Positions 1-8,475 of a stretch of 64,000 nt of DNA are shown piece after piece. The stretch is taken from contig JAUHYP010000004.1 of the NCBI GenBank assembly GCA_030426265.1, forward strand, positions 89,427 through 153,426, written 5' to 3'. A model generated the notes under the pieces. The model had not been told where the DNA came from and did no database searches. It saw only the letters and a program-made list of their open reading frames with translations. Position numbers and translations under genes: made by a program. How positions within the stretch are numbered: the first letter of the stretch is position 1; each line of letters opens with the position of its first letter. This DNA comes from Gammaproteobacteria bacterium (GTDB lineage Bacteria; Pseudomonadota; Gammaproteobacteria; Xanthomonadales; SZUA-36).

Positions 1-394
1 CAGCGTCGCTTTTCTCGAGTACGAGGCGGACCTTTGGTTCGCCCGCCTTTCCCTGATCGACGCCGATCGACAGCTGCCCGCCGTGACAGGTGGCCTGGGG
101 CCGGCACCGCGATCTGCCGGCAGCCGCCGCGCGGCCTTCGAGATCGGCAGAACCATCGGCCGCTGGACCCTGTACCTGGACGCGACCGCGGCGCGGCCGG
201 AGCGCGTTGATACGCCCGGGGATGACGCCACCGGGAAAACCGTCACGGCCTGGGCGCCCGGTGCGCGCTTCGACTACGGCCCGGGCTGGCTGTACATCGA
301 GGCCTTGTTCCAGGACGGCGACTTCGACCGGGACGGGCGTATCGTCGAAGGTGATTTCGAGGCGCTGTACATTTCCGCGGACATCTATTTCTGA
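1..394 (+). CDS. C-terminal part of an outer-membrane-type protein (5' end outside window)
   Basis: The reading frame is open from base 2 to the TGA at 392-394, so this is the end of a gene that begins before the window. About 130 residues are visible. They alternate short hydrophobic and polar stretches with many aromatic residues and finish in ISADIYF; a terminal aromatic residue after alternating residues is typical of outer-membrane beta-barrels. There is no recognisable catalytic motif. The family cannot be named from this fragment. It is followed after 43 bases by the BCCT transporter on the same strand. Confidence 0.5.
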   Translation, partial: SVAFLEYEADLWFARLSLIDADRQLPAVTGGLGPAPRSAGSRRAAFEIGRTIGRWTLYLDATAARPERVDTPGDDATGKTVTAWAPGARFDYGPGWLYIEALFQDGDFDRDGRIVEGDFEALYISADIYF

Positions 395-437
395 CATTGA
401 CGACAAAGCCGGCGGTCCCGACCGCCAGGGAGGCGCC

Positions 438-2483
438 ATGAACGGCGATGAAAACCACGACGATCCGTCCCCGACCGGGGAACCGAACGACGAAGCCGTG
501 AACCCGGGCCCGGAAAAACCGGCCTCCTGGTACCGCATCAACCCGCCTGTGTTCTTCGGCGCAGGCGGGCTGTGCCTGCTCATCGTGGTCTACGCCATCG
601 CCTTCCAGGAACCCGCCGAAGCGGTGTTCGGCCTCGTGCAGGACTGGGTCGTCGAGAAGGCCGGCTGGTTCTACATCCTGGCGGTCGCGATGTTCCTGCT
701 GTTCGTCATCGCCATCGCCCTGTCCGGCCTTGGCCGCATCAAGCTCGGCCCGGACCACAGCGAGCCCGACTACAGCTACGGCTCCTGGTTCGCCATGCTG
801 TTTTCCGCCGGGATGGGTATCGGGTTGATGTTCTATGGCGTGGCCGAGCCGGTGATGCACACCCTGGCGCCGCCGGACGCGGTCGCCGGCTCCGTGAATG
901 CGGCGCGAGAGGCCATGCGCATCACGTTCTTCCACTGGGGCATCCATGCCTGGGCCATCTATGCCGTGGTCGCCCTATCCCTGGCGTACTTCTCTTTCAG
1001 GAAGGGGCTGCCCCTGACCATCCGTTCGTCGCTGTATCCGCTGATCGGGGAACGGATCTACGGGCCGATCGGACATGCCGTCGATATCTTCGCGGTTCTG
1101 GGGACGCTGTTCGGTGTCGCCACGTCGCTGGGCCTGGGGGTCATCCAGGTGAACGCGGGCCTCAATTTCCTGCTCGACGCACCGGTCAGCACAGGACTGC
1201 AGGTCGCCCTGATCGCCGGGATCACCGTCCTGGCCACGACCTCCGTCGTGCTGGGGCTGGACGGCGGGATCCGCAGGGTGTCCGAGCTCAACATCCTGCT
1301 GGCTGTCAGCCTGCTGCTCTTCGTCCTGCTGATGGGACCGACCGTGTTCCTGCTCAAGGCCGCGATCCAGAACACCGGGTACTACCTGTCCGGTCTGGTC
1401 GAGACCACCTTCAACCTCGACGCCTACGAGCCCTCGGGCTGGCTGGGTGGGTGGACCCTGTTCTACTGGGGCTGGTGGATCGCCTGGTCGCCCTTCGTCG
1501 GGATGTTCATCGCGCGGGTCTCACGGGGCCGGACCATCCGCGAATTCGTGATCGGCGTCCTGCTGGTGCCGACCGGGTTCACCTTCATGTGGATGACTTT
1601 TTTCGGTGACACCGCGTTGTACATGATCCTGGAGGAGGGGTTCACGGGACTTGGAGAGGCGGTCCAGAGCGATACCTCCGTCGCTTTGTTCCGGTTCCTG
1701 GATCACCTGCCCTGGGCGGCCATCACCAGCACCCTGGCGACGCTGCTGGTGGTCACGTTCTTTGTCACTTCGTCGGACTCCGGATCCCTGGTGGTGGACA
1801 TGCTCACGGCCGGGGGTGGTGAAGTCGAGTCACCGGTCTGGCAGCGCATCTTCTGGGCGGTCATCGAAGGGGCGATCGCGGCGGCCCTGTTGCTGGCGGG
1901 CGGCCTACAGGCCCTGCAGACGGCCACCATCGCCTCCGCCCTCCCGTTCTGTGCGGTCATGCTGCTCATGTGCTGGGGCCTGCTCAGGGCCCTGCGTGAC
2001 GATGCCAGCCGGCGCATGGCCAGGGAAGCGACGACCCTGCCTCCGCGGGTACCGCACAATCCGGTCAGCTGGCAGCAGCGCCTGTCGCGCATCGTCGACC
2101 ATGCCAGTCGCGAGGCGGTGGATCAGTTCATCGAAGGGACGGTCCGCGAGGCCATGGAGCAAGTCGTCGGCGAGCTTCGCGCCCGGGACCTGCCGGCGAA
2201 AACCGAGACCCGCCCGGACGAAGGCCGCTGGATGGTCATCGATTGCGGTGGGGACGACGACTTTTTCTACTCGGTCCGCCCGCGGCCCTACACACCGCCG
2301 AGCTTCACCTTGCGCGACACCACGGCGCGGCGAGGTGAAGCGCTGCGTCACTTCCATGCCGAGGTCTACCTGGCGGAAGGCGGCCAGGGTTACAGCGTGA
2401 TGCACTGGACCCAGGAGCAGCTCATTGCCGATATGCTCGACCAGTACGAGAAGTACCTGGCCTACCTGGAATCGTCGTCCTGA
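438..2483 (+). CDS. betT: BCCT-family choline/betaine transporter, BetT type
   Basis: A 681-aa secondary transporter of the inner membrane; BCCT proteins import choline, glycine betaine or related quaternary amines, driven by Na+ or H+. The start at ATG 438 follows AGGGAGGCGCC. About 12 membrane helices run from residue 35 to 520. BCCT signatures are visible: GMGIGLMFYGVAEPVMH in the third helix region and WGWWIAWSPFVGMFIARVSRG near the tryptophan-rich segment. The roughly 150-residue cytoplasmic C-terminal extension, ending in a QGYSVM...DMLDQYEKYLAYLE pattern, is the one seen in osmoregulated BetT proteins, which is why choline is the favoured substrate. Substrate is inferred from family, not shown. 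No betaine synthesis genes lie nearby. Confidence 0.88.
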   Translation: MNGDENHDDPSPTGEPNDEAVNPGPEKPASWYRINPPVFFGAGGLCLLIVVYAIAFQEPAEAVFGLVQDWVVEKAGWFYILAVAMFLLFVIAIALSGLGRIKLGPDHSEPDYSYGSWFAMLFSAGMGIGLMFYGVAEPVMHTLAPPDAVAGSVNAAREAMRITFFHWGIHAWAIYAVVALSLAYFSFRKGLPLTIRSSLYPLIGERIYGPIGHAVDIFAVLGTLFGVATSLGLGVIQVNAGLNFLLDAPVSTGLQVALIAGITVLATTSVVLGLDGGIRRVSELNILLAVSLLLFVLLMGPTVFLLKAAIQNTGYYLSGLVETTFNLDAYEPSGWLGGWTLFYWGWWIAWSPFVGMFIARVSRGRTIREFVIGVLLVPTGFTFMWMTFFGDTALYMILEEGFTGLGEAVQSDTSVALFRFLDHLPWAAITSTLATLLVVTFFVTSSDSGSLVVDMLTAGGGEVESPVWQRIFWAVIEGAIAAALLLAGGLQALQTATIASALPFCAVMLLMCWGLLRALRDDASRRMAREATTLPPRVPHNPVSWQQRLSRIVDHASREAVDQFIEGTVREAMEQVVGELRARDLPAKTETRPDEGRWMVIDCGGDDDFFYSVRPRPYTPPSFTLRDTTARRGEALRHFHAEVYLAEGGQGYSVMHWTQEQLIADMLDQYEKYLAYLESSS

Positions 2484-2515
2484 CGGGGCCGGGGCCTGCC
2501 GGCGGCGGTGAACGT

Positions 2516-4219
2516 CTACCGGTCGCTGGCCGGTTCGCCTTCCCAGACGACCCTCTGACCGGTGCCCAGCCAGCCGTCCGCCCCGGCCAGGTAGTGGTCC
2601 TCGATGACATTACGGCGGATTTTCAGGGTTGGCGTGAGCATGCCGCTCGCGGTGGTCCAGGGCTCACGGACAATGACGATGCAGCCGAGGCGCTCATGGT
2701 GGTCTAGGCTGTCGTTGATGTCATCGAGGTGCGCCGCCAACCCGGATTCGAAAGCCTCGCGGGCCGCGTTATCTCCAGAGGGCAGGGCGCCGGGTGACAG
2801 CATCGCCAGGGCGAACGGCTGAGCGAATCCGGGACCGGTCACACAGACCGCTTCCAGTCCCGGGTAGGCGTTCAGGCGGCTCTCGATCGGCACGGGGGCG
2901 ATGTACTTGCCCTTGCTGGTCTTGAACAGGTCCTTGGTTCGGCCCGTGATCTTCAGGCGTCCCTGCTTGTCGGTCTCACCACGGTCTCCGGTGCGGAAGA
3001 ATCCGTCCTCCGTGAGGTTCGCGGCGGTTTCCTCGGGCATCTTGTAATAGCCGAGCATCTGACCCGGGCTCTTGACCAGGATCTCTCCCGTCTCGTCGAT
3101 CCGGCATTCGACGCCGTTCAGCGGCGTGCCCACGTAGCCGGGGCGCACCTCGCCGATACGCGCGGCATGAGAGGTGGCGCAGTTCTCCGACATGCCGAAG
3201 ACTTCCAGCAGTTCGAGGCCCAGATTGCGGTACCAGGTGATGATTTCCGCCGACAGCGGGGCGGCAGCGGTCAGGCCGACCTTCACGCTGTCGAGGCCCA
3301 GTCCCTCGAGGATCTTGCGCTTGACCCGGCTGCCCACGATGGGAATGGCGAACAGCAGTCGTTGTTTCGCCGGCGGCAGCTTTGCATTTACTGCCTGGTA
3401 GAACTTGGTCCAAAGGCGCGGCACCGAGAAGAAACGAGTCGGGCGCGCCCGCCGCAGGTCGTCCACGAAAGTTTCCAGGGCATCGTTGAAGAACACCTGG
3501 AAGCCGAAAATCACCGAGGGAATTTCCACCGCCACGCGCTCGCCGATGTGCGCCAGGGGCAGGTAGGACAGCATGCGATCGTGCTCGCCCGGGCCCCACA
3601 GGTCCGCGGCGCAACCGGCCGGCGCGACCAGCGAGCGGAAACAGTGCATGACCCCCTTGGGCTGCCCCGTGGTGCCGGAGGTGTAGATGATGGTCGCGAG
3701 ATCCTCCATGCCGCGCGTGACGGGTTCATCGAGGGGTTCATTCGAGGCGAGGATGTCCGCCCAATCGGTCCCACGCACCGGTGGCGACATCGGCAGGGTG
3801 ATGAGGGGCAGGTCTTCCGGCAGGGCCTCGTGCAGGGCGTTCCAGTTGTCCGCGACACCGTCCATGCGGCCGATGATCAGCAGTCGTACTTCGCTGTGGT
3901 TCAGCACGTAGTTGGCGGACTCGGCGCTCTGGGTCGGGTACAGGGGCACGCTGACATGGCCCGCCATCCAGATGGCGAAGTCGGCAATGATCCAGTGCGC
4001 GCTGTTGCGGCCGAGCAGGGCGATGCTGCTGCCTTTCGGCAGGCCCAGTTCCAACAGGTGGCGTGCGCCCCGTAGCGCCTGGTCGAATACCTCGCCCCAG
4101 GTCAGCTCCATCACGCCTTCTCCCGGGATCGGCTGGGTCAGGTAGAGGTCGTCGGGCTTTTTCTGCGCCCACTGCCGGAGGTGCTCGACCGGCGAGGAAA
4201 ACTGGATGAACTGGCCCAT
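2516..4219 (-). CDS. Long-chain acyl-CoA synthetase / AMP-binding ligase
   Basis: A 567-aa ANL-superfamily enzyme that would activate a fatty acid as acyl-AMP and transfer it to CoA. The P-loop TSGTTGQPKG, the downstream GYYKMPEET region, the TGDRG box and the ITGRTKDLFKTSKGKYIAP hinge/lysine region are intact; the last is typical of the long-chain (FadD15-like) branch. ATG 4219 is preceded by GGAG five bases upstream. The gene is divergent from a TetR regulator 130 bases away, a usual arrangement for a lipid-responsive regulator and its target. Chain-length preference cannot be read from sequence. The BetT-like gene converges on it with a 32-base gap. Confidence 0.88.
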   Translation of the reverse strand: MGQFIQFSSPVEHLRQWAQKKPDDLYLTQPIPGEGVMELTWGEVFDQALRGARHLLELGLPKGSSIALLGRNSAHWIIADFAIWMAGHVSVPLYPTQSAESANYVLNHSEVRLLIIGRMDGVADNWNALHEALPEDLPLITLPMSPPVRGTDWADILASNEPLDEPVTRGMEDLATIIYTSGTTGQPKGVMHCFRSLVAPAGCAADLWGPGEHDRMLSYLPLAHIGERVAVEIPSVIFGFQVFFNDALETFVDDLRRARPTRFFSVPRLWTKFYQAVNAKLPPAKQRLLFAIPIVGSRVKRKILEGLGLDSVKVGLTAAAPLSAEIITWYRNLGLELLEVFGMSENCATSHAARIGEVRPGYVGTPLNGVECRIDETGEILVKSPGQMLGYYKMPEETAANLTEDGFFRTGDRGETDKQGRLKITGRTKDLFKTSKGKYIAPVPIESRLNAYPGLEAVCVTGPGFAQPFALAMLSPGALPSGDNAAREAFESGLAAHLDDINDSLDHHERLGCIVIVREPWTTASGMLTPTLKIRRNVIEDHYLAGADGWLGTGQRVVWEGEPASDR

Positions 4220-4275
4220 GTGAGCTCCATTTTATGGGTTTTCTGAAGGCGATCTCATGATAGAAATCTTCCTTG

Positions 4276-4286
4276 CTTGCTGCAAG
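4276..4286. promoter_or_regulatory. Candidate operator for the TetR regulator
   Basis: CTTGC-T-GCAAG is an 11-base perfect inverted repeat in the space between the divergent acyl-CoA synthetase and TetR genes. TetR proteins bind short palindromes in such positions. A further CTTGC lies directly before it (4272-4276). Binding is inferred. Confidence 0.35.
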
Positions 4287-4349
4287 TATGTTTCTTCGCT
4301 ACACTCCTTTCGCCTCATGGCGAGTACCGAATCGGGAGGATCGATCACG

Positions 4350-4979
4350 GTGACGCGTACAAAAAGCAAGGCTCGGCTCACACAAGTTGAACGCTCAGCA
4401 CTGTCGGACGACCGGATGTTCGAGGCCTCCGTCAGCCTGATTGCATCCAAGGGTCCGCAGCGGACCACGCTGTCGGAAATCGGCACGCTCGCCGGCTACA
4501 GCCGGGGACTGGCCGCCTACCGCTACGGCACCAAGGACGTCTTCTACAGCGCCCTGATCGGCTACCTGCACGACGCCTGGGTGGCCGAACTCGACAAGGC
4601 CATTGCCGAGACACAGGGCGCCGAGACCATCATCGCCGCGGTCACGGCCCTGCAGACCTTCTACCGCAGCGAGCCGGACCACCTGCGCACCCTGTTCAAG
4701 CTCTACTACGATTCGATCGACCACGAATCGGTCACCACCCTGAAACTCCAGGAAATCCAGGCCAGCCAGCGCCGCGAGGCCGCGCGCTGGTACACCGAGT
4801 GCGCGGGATTCGACCCGAAACGACACTCGCCGGAAAACTTCGCCGAGCAGTACAGCGCCATGGTCTTCGGCGCCATCTACCAGTGGCTGGTCAACCCGGA
4901 AAAGATCGACCTCGACGACCTGCTCGAACGCTGCAAGTCCAGCTTGATGCTGATGCTGCCGGAACGCCCGGAGGCATGA
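4350..4979 (+). CDS. TetR/AcrR-family transcriptional regulator
   Basis: A 209-aa DNA-binding repressor. The N-terminal helix-turn-helix lies at about residues 20-65 (ASVSLIASKGPQRTTLSEIG...GYSRGLAAYRYGTKDVFY), followed by an all-helical ligand-binding domain without specific similarity I can name. The start chosen is GTG 4350 because GGGAGG lies ten bases upstream; ATGs at 4257 and 4317 are in frame but lack such a site and would add a sequence unlike TetR proteins. It is divergent from an acyl-CoA synthetase, and a TonB receptor remnant follows 81 bases later. The likely inducer is a fatty acid or acyl-CoA, by context only. Confidence 0.85.
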   Translation: MTRTKSKARLTQVERSALSDDRMFEASVSLIASKGPQRTTLSEIGTLAGYSRGLAAYRYGTKDVFYSALIGYLHDAWVAELDKAIAETQGAETIIAAVTALQTFYRSEPDHLRTLFKLYYDSIDHESVTTLKLQEIQASQRREAARWYTECAGFDPKRHSPENFAEQYSAMVFGAIYQWLVNPEKIDLDDLLERCKSSLMLMLPERPEA

Positions 4980-5060
4980 GCCGACCGCGCACGACTTTCG
5001 AACACCACGCTCACCGCCAGTGGCGGACCCTTGGAACCACCCGTATGGGGAGAACAACAC

Positions 5061-6071
5061 TTGAATCACTCAAAGAAGTGGGCACTGTCGCTGGCCATCG
5101 GCCTGGCCTGTGGATCAATGATGACCGTCACCCGGGCGCAGGCCCAGGATTCCGATGAGTCCGACGCCGATTCCGGGCGGATCCTCGAGGAAGTCATCGT
5201 CACGGCGCAGCGCCGCGAGCAGTCGGCCAACGAGGTCGGCATGGACATCCAGACCTACAGCGGCGATGTGCTGCAGACACTCAATGTCACCAACGTCGAA
5301 GACCTCAACGCGCTGATCCCGAGTTTCACGGTCGCGCAGAGCTACCAGGGTGTCCCGACCTATACCCTGCGCGGCATCGGCTTCAACACCATCAACATCT
5401 CGGCCAAGTCCACCGTCGGTACCTACGTCGACGAAGTGGCCTATCCCTACCCGGCGCTGAATGCCGGTCCGGTGTTCGACCTGCAGCGGGTGGAAGTGCT
5501 CAAGGGACCGCAAGGCACGCTGTTCGGCCGCAACACCACCGCCGGCCTGATCAACTTCGTGACCAACAAGCCGACGGAAGAATTCGAGGCCATGGTGAGC
5601 GGCGAGGTGGGCAATTACGACACCTTCAACTTCGAGGGCTTCATGAGCGGCCCGGTGGGCGACAGCCTGGGTTGGCGCCTGGCCGTGCGCAGCGAAAACA
5701 GCGGTGAAGGCTGGCAGAAATCCAACACGCGGGGCGAGAAACTCGGCGAGATCGACCGCCAGGGCCTGCGCCTGTCCCTGGCCTGGGAGCCCAGCGACCG
5801 CCTGCACCTCGACGTTTCCTGGAACTGGTGGAGCAACGAGAGCGACATGCGCGCCGCGCAGGCCATCGGGTTCACGCCGTCCACCGCCCCCGGTTCACCG
5901 AACAGTGTCTTCAACGTGCCCGGCCTGATCGACTACGTGGCCAACAATCAGCCGACCGCGGCGGACCAGGCGGACTGGGCGCCCGCGTCCGTCCGCAGCC
6001 AGGACGTTGGCACCGGCCTCGGCCTGCCTTCGAACTACCTGCGTAAGGCGCAGCCCGCCAGGACGTCCTGA
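5061..6071 (+). pseudogene. TonB-dependent receptor, truncated after the plug and start of barrel
   Basis: Outer-membrane TonB-dependent receptors carry ligands such as siderophores, vitamins or sugars. The start is a TTG at 5061 with GGGGAGA eight bases upstream. A signal peptide ends at AQAQDSD, then a TonB-box-like EEVIVTAQRR, then a plug domain with TLRGIGFN and the VEVLKGPQGTLFGRNTTAGLINF motif. The frame stops after 336 residues (SNYLRKAQPARTS), whereas family members have 700-900; nearly the whole 22-strand barrel is missing. Only 57 bases separate the stop from the next gene on the opposite strand and contain no barrel remnant, so this is a deletion rather than a frameshift. It is probably non-functional, unless the join is an assembly fault. 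Confidence 0.75.
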
Positions 6072-6128
6072 GCGGCCCCGTTGGCCGTGAAACGGCAGCC
6101 GTGAGGCCCAGGCACCCATTCCGCGCTC

Positions 6129-7607
6129 TCAGGGCAGGGGCAGGCTCGCTGCATCGCAGACATGGGGTGGCACCCCGATGACCCGCATCAACTCCACGGC
6201 GTGATCCACGGGCAGTCCGGTCGTACGCTCCGCCAACTGCAGGTCGACCCACACCGTGTTGCAGTCCTCGAACAGCAGTTCGACCTGGCCGGTGACCTGG
6301 TACTGGGCCGGGTCATCGAAATCGATCGGGGCCAGGTCCGTGAAGTTGCCGCCGGCCGTCTGCGCCAGGTCGATCTGCATGGGCTCGTCGGCGCGCCAGC
6401 GCTCGAAATCGCGATTGCCCACGTAAAAATTGGCGATGCCGTCGTCGTCATAGGTATACAGGGCGACGAACACCGCCTTGCGGGATGTGTCTTCCTCGGG
6501 CCACTCGGAGATCTCGATGTTCAGCCCATGACCCGCGTGTTCCGGCGAATACCACATGCCGTTGTAGCGGTAATCGATGGTGTTGTCGCCCGGCTGCCGG
6601 CCGATGGTCTGGCCAAAGGCGTAGAACCTCGATCCCCGCTTCTGCAGCCACATGTGGTCCCGATCCGCATCGTAGGACTGGCGGCCGGGGTGAACCAGAT
6701 AACCGCTGAGGGCTACGCCGGCAAGGCTCGCGTAGCTCCCGTCACGCAGCAGGGCGAAATGCAGATGCGGCAGGTTCGAGTGGCCACCCTGGCAGATGGC
6801 CTGGTCGTAGGCGCTGGCGTAGATGGCGATGGGGTCGCCGGCCCGGATGTGCTCACCGGTACGCACCGTGACCTCGTCGAGATGGTAGTAGCGGGTGGCC
6901 CAGCCGTTCGGATGCTGGACCTGGACGTAGCAACTCGAATACACGGTCACTTCGCCGTCGTGCGCGGCAGCGACGACGTCGCCGGAGGTATCGCTGCCCC
7001 AGGACTGAGACCAGGAGGACGCGAAATCGATCGAGGACATGGGGCCGCCATCGTCATTCCCCGTCCAGGTGTGGGTGCCGTTGAACGACCACCGAAGATC
7101 CGAACGGAAGGGCAGGTCCAGTGCGGGCGGCAGATCGGCGATGTCGTTCTGGACGCGCCAGGGTCCGGCCCCCGCCATGTCGGCCCGGGCGGCCGAAAGC
7201 GCGGCCTCCAGCAACGGCGGGGAAAGCGGCAGGGAACCCCGGAGGGCGTCAGCCAGGGATTCGGTGACGGCGAAGTCGTTCACCGGGCGTTCCCGGTGTT
7301 CCGAGGCGATGGCGCCCAGGTCCCGCGCCAGCGTCCGGATCGACACGGAATCCGTTGTCGCCGTGGACTCCACAAGGCGGGCCAGCAGCAGCGGGTTGAC
7401 GTTGTAGTAGCCCGACCAGTGGCTGATGAGTTCCGCCTGGTCCGCCAAGGCGGGCAGGGTGCGTTGCACGTGGGAAATGGTGTCGAAGCCGCTGAAGCGG
7501 CTGTCCATCCACAATGGCAGCGCGCCGGCGGACGCCGCCAGGGCGGTGGCATGGATGCCGCCCGCCACCAGCAGGATCAGCGCCTTCAACGGCCAGCCCA
7601 TTCGCAT
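6129..7607 (-). CDS. Secreted LasA-like (M23A) metallopeptidase with extra C-terminal domain
   Basis: A 492-aa exported zinc endopeptidase. After a signal peptide (about 1-25) comes a propeptide-like region, then a catalytic domain (about 170-310) closely resembling staphylolytic LasA: zinc ligands H179, D194 (SSIDFA) and H283, and catalytic H242 (TRYYHLDEVTV) and H281 (LPHLHFALL). Two cysteines, in SSCYVQV and AICQGG, match the LasA disulfide positions. LasA enzymes cut the glycine bridges of staphylococcal peptidoglycan and elastin; whether this one does is unknown. Residues 349-484 form an added domain (GMWYSPEHAGHGLNI ... FEDCN ... HVCD) that looks related to the tail of the esterase at 21749-23107. 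The ATG lies four bases after a small membrane-protein gene. Confidence 0.85.
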   Translation of the reverse strand: MRMGWPLKALILLVAGGIHATALAASAGALPLWMDSRFSGFDTISHVQRTLPALADQAELISHWSGYYNVNPLLLARLVESTATTDSVSIRTLARDLGAIASEHRERPVNDFAVTESLADALRGSLPLSPPLLEAALSAARADMAGAGPWRVQNDIADLPPALDLPFRSDLRWSFNGTHTWTGNDDGGPMSSIDFASSWSQSWGSDTSGDVVAAAHDGEVTVYSSCYVQVQHPNGWATRYYHLDEVTVRTGEHIRAGDPIAIYASAYDQAICQGGHSNLPHLHFALLRDGSYASLAGVALSGYLVHPGRQSYDADRDHMWLQKRGSRFYAFGQTIGRQPGDNTIDYRYNGMWYSPEHAGHGLNIEISEWPEEDTSRKAVFVALYTYDDDGIANFYVGNRDFERWRADEPMQIDLAQTAGGNFTDLAPIDFDDPAQYQVTGQVELLFEDCNTVWVDLQLAERTTGLPVDHAVELMRVIGVPPHVCDAASLPLP

Positions 7608-7611
7608 GTGA

Positions 7612-7800
7612 TCAGGCCTGGATCATTTTCAGGGGAATCAGGCCGAGCGCCAGCAGGCTGGCAGCCGCCAGCAGGCCAAAGATCCAGAGCCTCGTTTTCG
7701 AGTCCCCGGCAACCCAGGACTTGCGGAAGTTGTGGCCGGCCACCACCGCCACGATGACCAGCAGCACACCGACCCAGGGCGCGAGCGTCAGATTCTGCAA
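7612..7800 (-). CDS. 62-aa two-helix membrane protein upstream of the LasA-like peptidase
   Basis: A short frame starting at TTG 7800, with AAGGA ten bases upstream, and ending four bases before the peptidase ATG. The product begins LQNLTLAPWVGVLLVIVAVVAGHN, has a polar loop RKSWVAGDSKTR, and a second helix WIFGLLAAASLLALGLIPL, so both ends should lie on the same side of the inner membrane. No family is recognised. The tight spacing suggests co-transcription with the peptidase. Its 5' end sits about 60 bases from the divergent CBS-domain gene. The start codon is uncertain because no ATG is available in the frame. Confidence 0.6.
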   Translation of the reverse strand: MQNLTLAPWVGVLLVIVAVVAGHNFRKSWVAGDSKTRLWIFGLLAAASLLALGLIPLKMIQA

Positions 7801-7863
7801 CTCTGTAGTATCCTTGCCGGAAAGAATTCCAGAAAGTTTAACTGGTTGAGAGAGGATATAACG

Positions 7864-8388
7864 ATGGCTCCCACATCCTACCAGCCGCCGACCCGCGGAG
7901 ACTGGGATTCCAGGGCGACCTACAGCCAGACGGCCGAATCCACGCTCAGGATCCACCAGACGCCGGTTTCCAAGGTGCTGGCCGGCAAGAGCGGCGAGAT
8001 CTGCACGATCGGCCCTGACCAGACCATCCTGGATGCGGTGCAGATCATGCGCGACAAGCGCATCGGCGCACTGCTGGTCACCAACGAGAACGGCGACCTG
8101 CTCGGCGTGCTGTCCGAGCGCGACATCGTAAGGAAGATGGCGGACATCCCCGGCCGCACCCTGGCGCAGAAGGTCAGCGCCTTGATGGCCGTGGACTACG
8201 TGAGCTGCAGCCCGGAGGACAACCTCGTCATGGTGTTGCAGACGATGACCGACAAGCGGACCCGGCACATGCCCGTCATGGAAGGGGGGCGGCTGACCGG
8301 CATCATCACCATCGGTGACGTGGTGCACTTCCGCCTGAAGGAACTCGAGTACGACATGCTGAAAATGAAGCAGATGATCGTCGGGTAA
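7864..8388 (+). CDS. Tandem CBS-domain protein
   Basis: A 174-aa soluble protein made of two CBS motifs (about 45-100 and 110-165), which as a pair usually bind adenine nucleotides or S-adenosylmethionine and act as an energy sensor. Typical segments are IGPDQTILDAVQIMRDKRIGALLVTN, GVLSERDIVRKM and RHMPVMEGGRLTGIITIGDVV. ATG 7864 is preceded by GAGAGG. A possible promoter is TTGCCG (7814-7819), 17 bases, TTTAAC (7837-7842). There is no attached catalytic domain, so the partner is unknown. It converges on nqrF across two small hairpins. Confidence 0.85.
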   Translation: MAPTSYQPPTRGDWDSRATYSQTAESTLRIHQTPVSKVLAGKSGEICTIGPDQTILDAVQIMRDKRIGALLVTNENGDLLGVLSERDIVRKMADIPGRTLAQKVSALMAVDYVSCSPEDNLVMVLQTMTDKRTRHMPVMEGGRLTGIITIGDVVHFRLKELEYDMLKMKQMIVG

Positions 8389-8423
8389 GACCCCGGCGAT
8401 CGTCCAGGCTGCGTTCCTTTCCT

Positions 8424-8457
8424 GGCCCGTTCGGGCCCCGGCAGCCTGTTGGCTGCC
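8424..8457. terminator. Tandem hairpins between convergent CBS gene and nqrF
   Basis: Two adjacent inverted repeats: GGCCCG-TT-CGGGCC (8424-8437) and GGCAGCC-TGTT-GGCTGCC (8440-8457). They lie between the stop codons of two convergent genes, where a bidirectional transcription stop is expected. There is no clear T-run, so intrinsic termination is uncertain. Confidence 0.4.
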
Positions 8458-8475
8458 AAGCCATGGACGGCGGCC

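Noticed and set aside
90..437. In-frame extension of the BetT-like protein before ATG 438.
   Set aside because: It overlaps the preceding gene in another frame and is Arg/Pro/Ser-rich; ATG 438 has a proper ribosome site.
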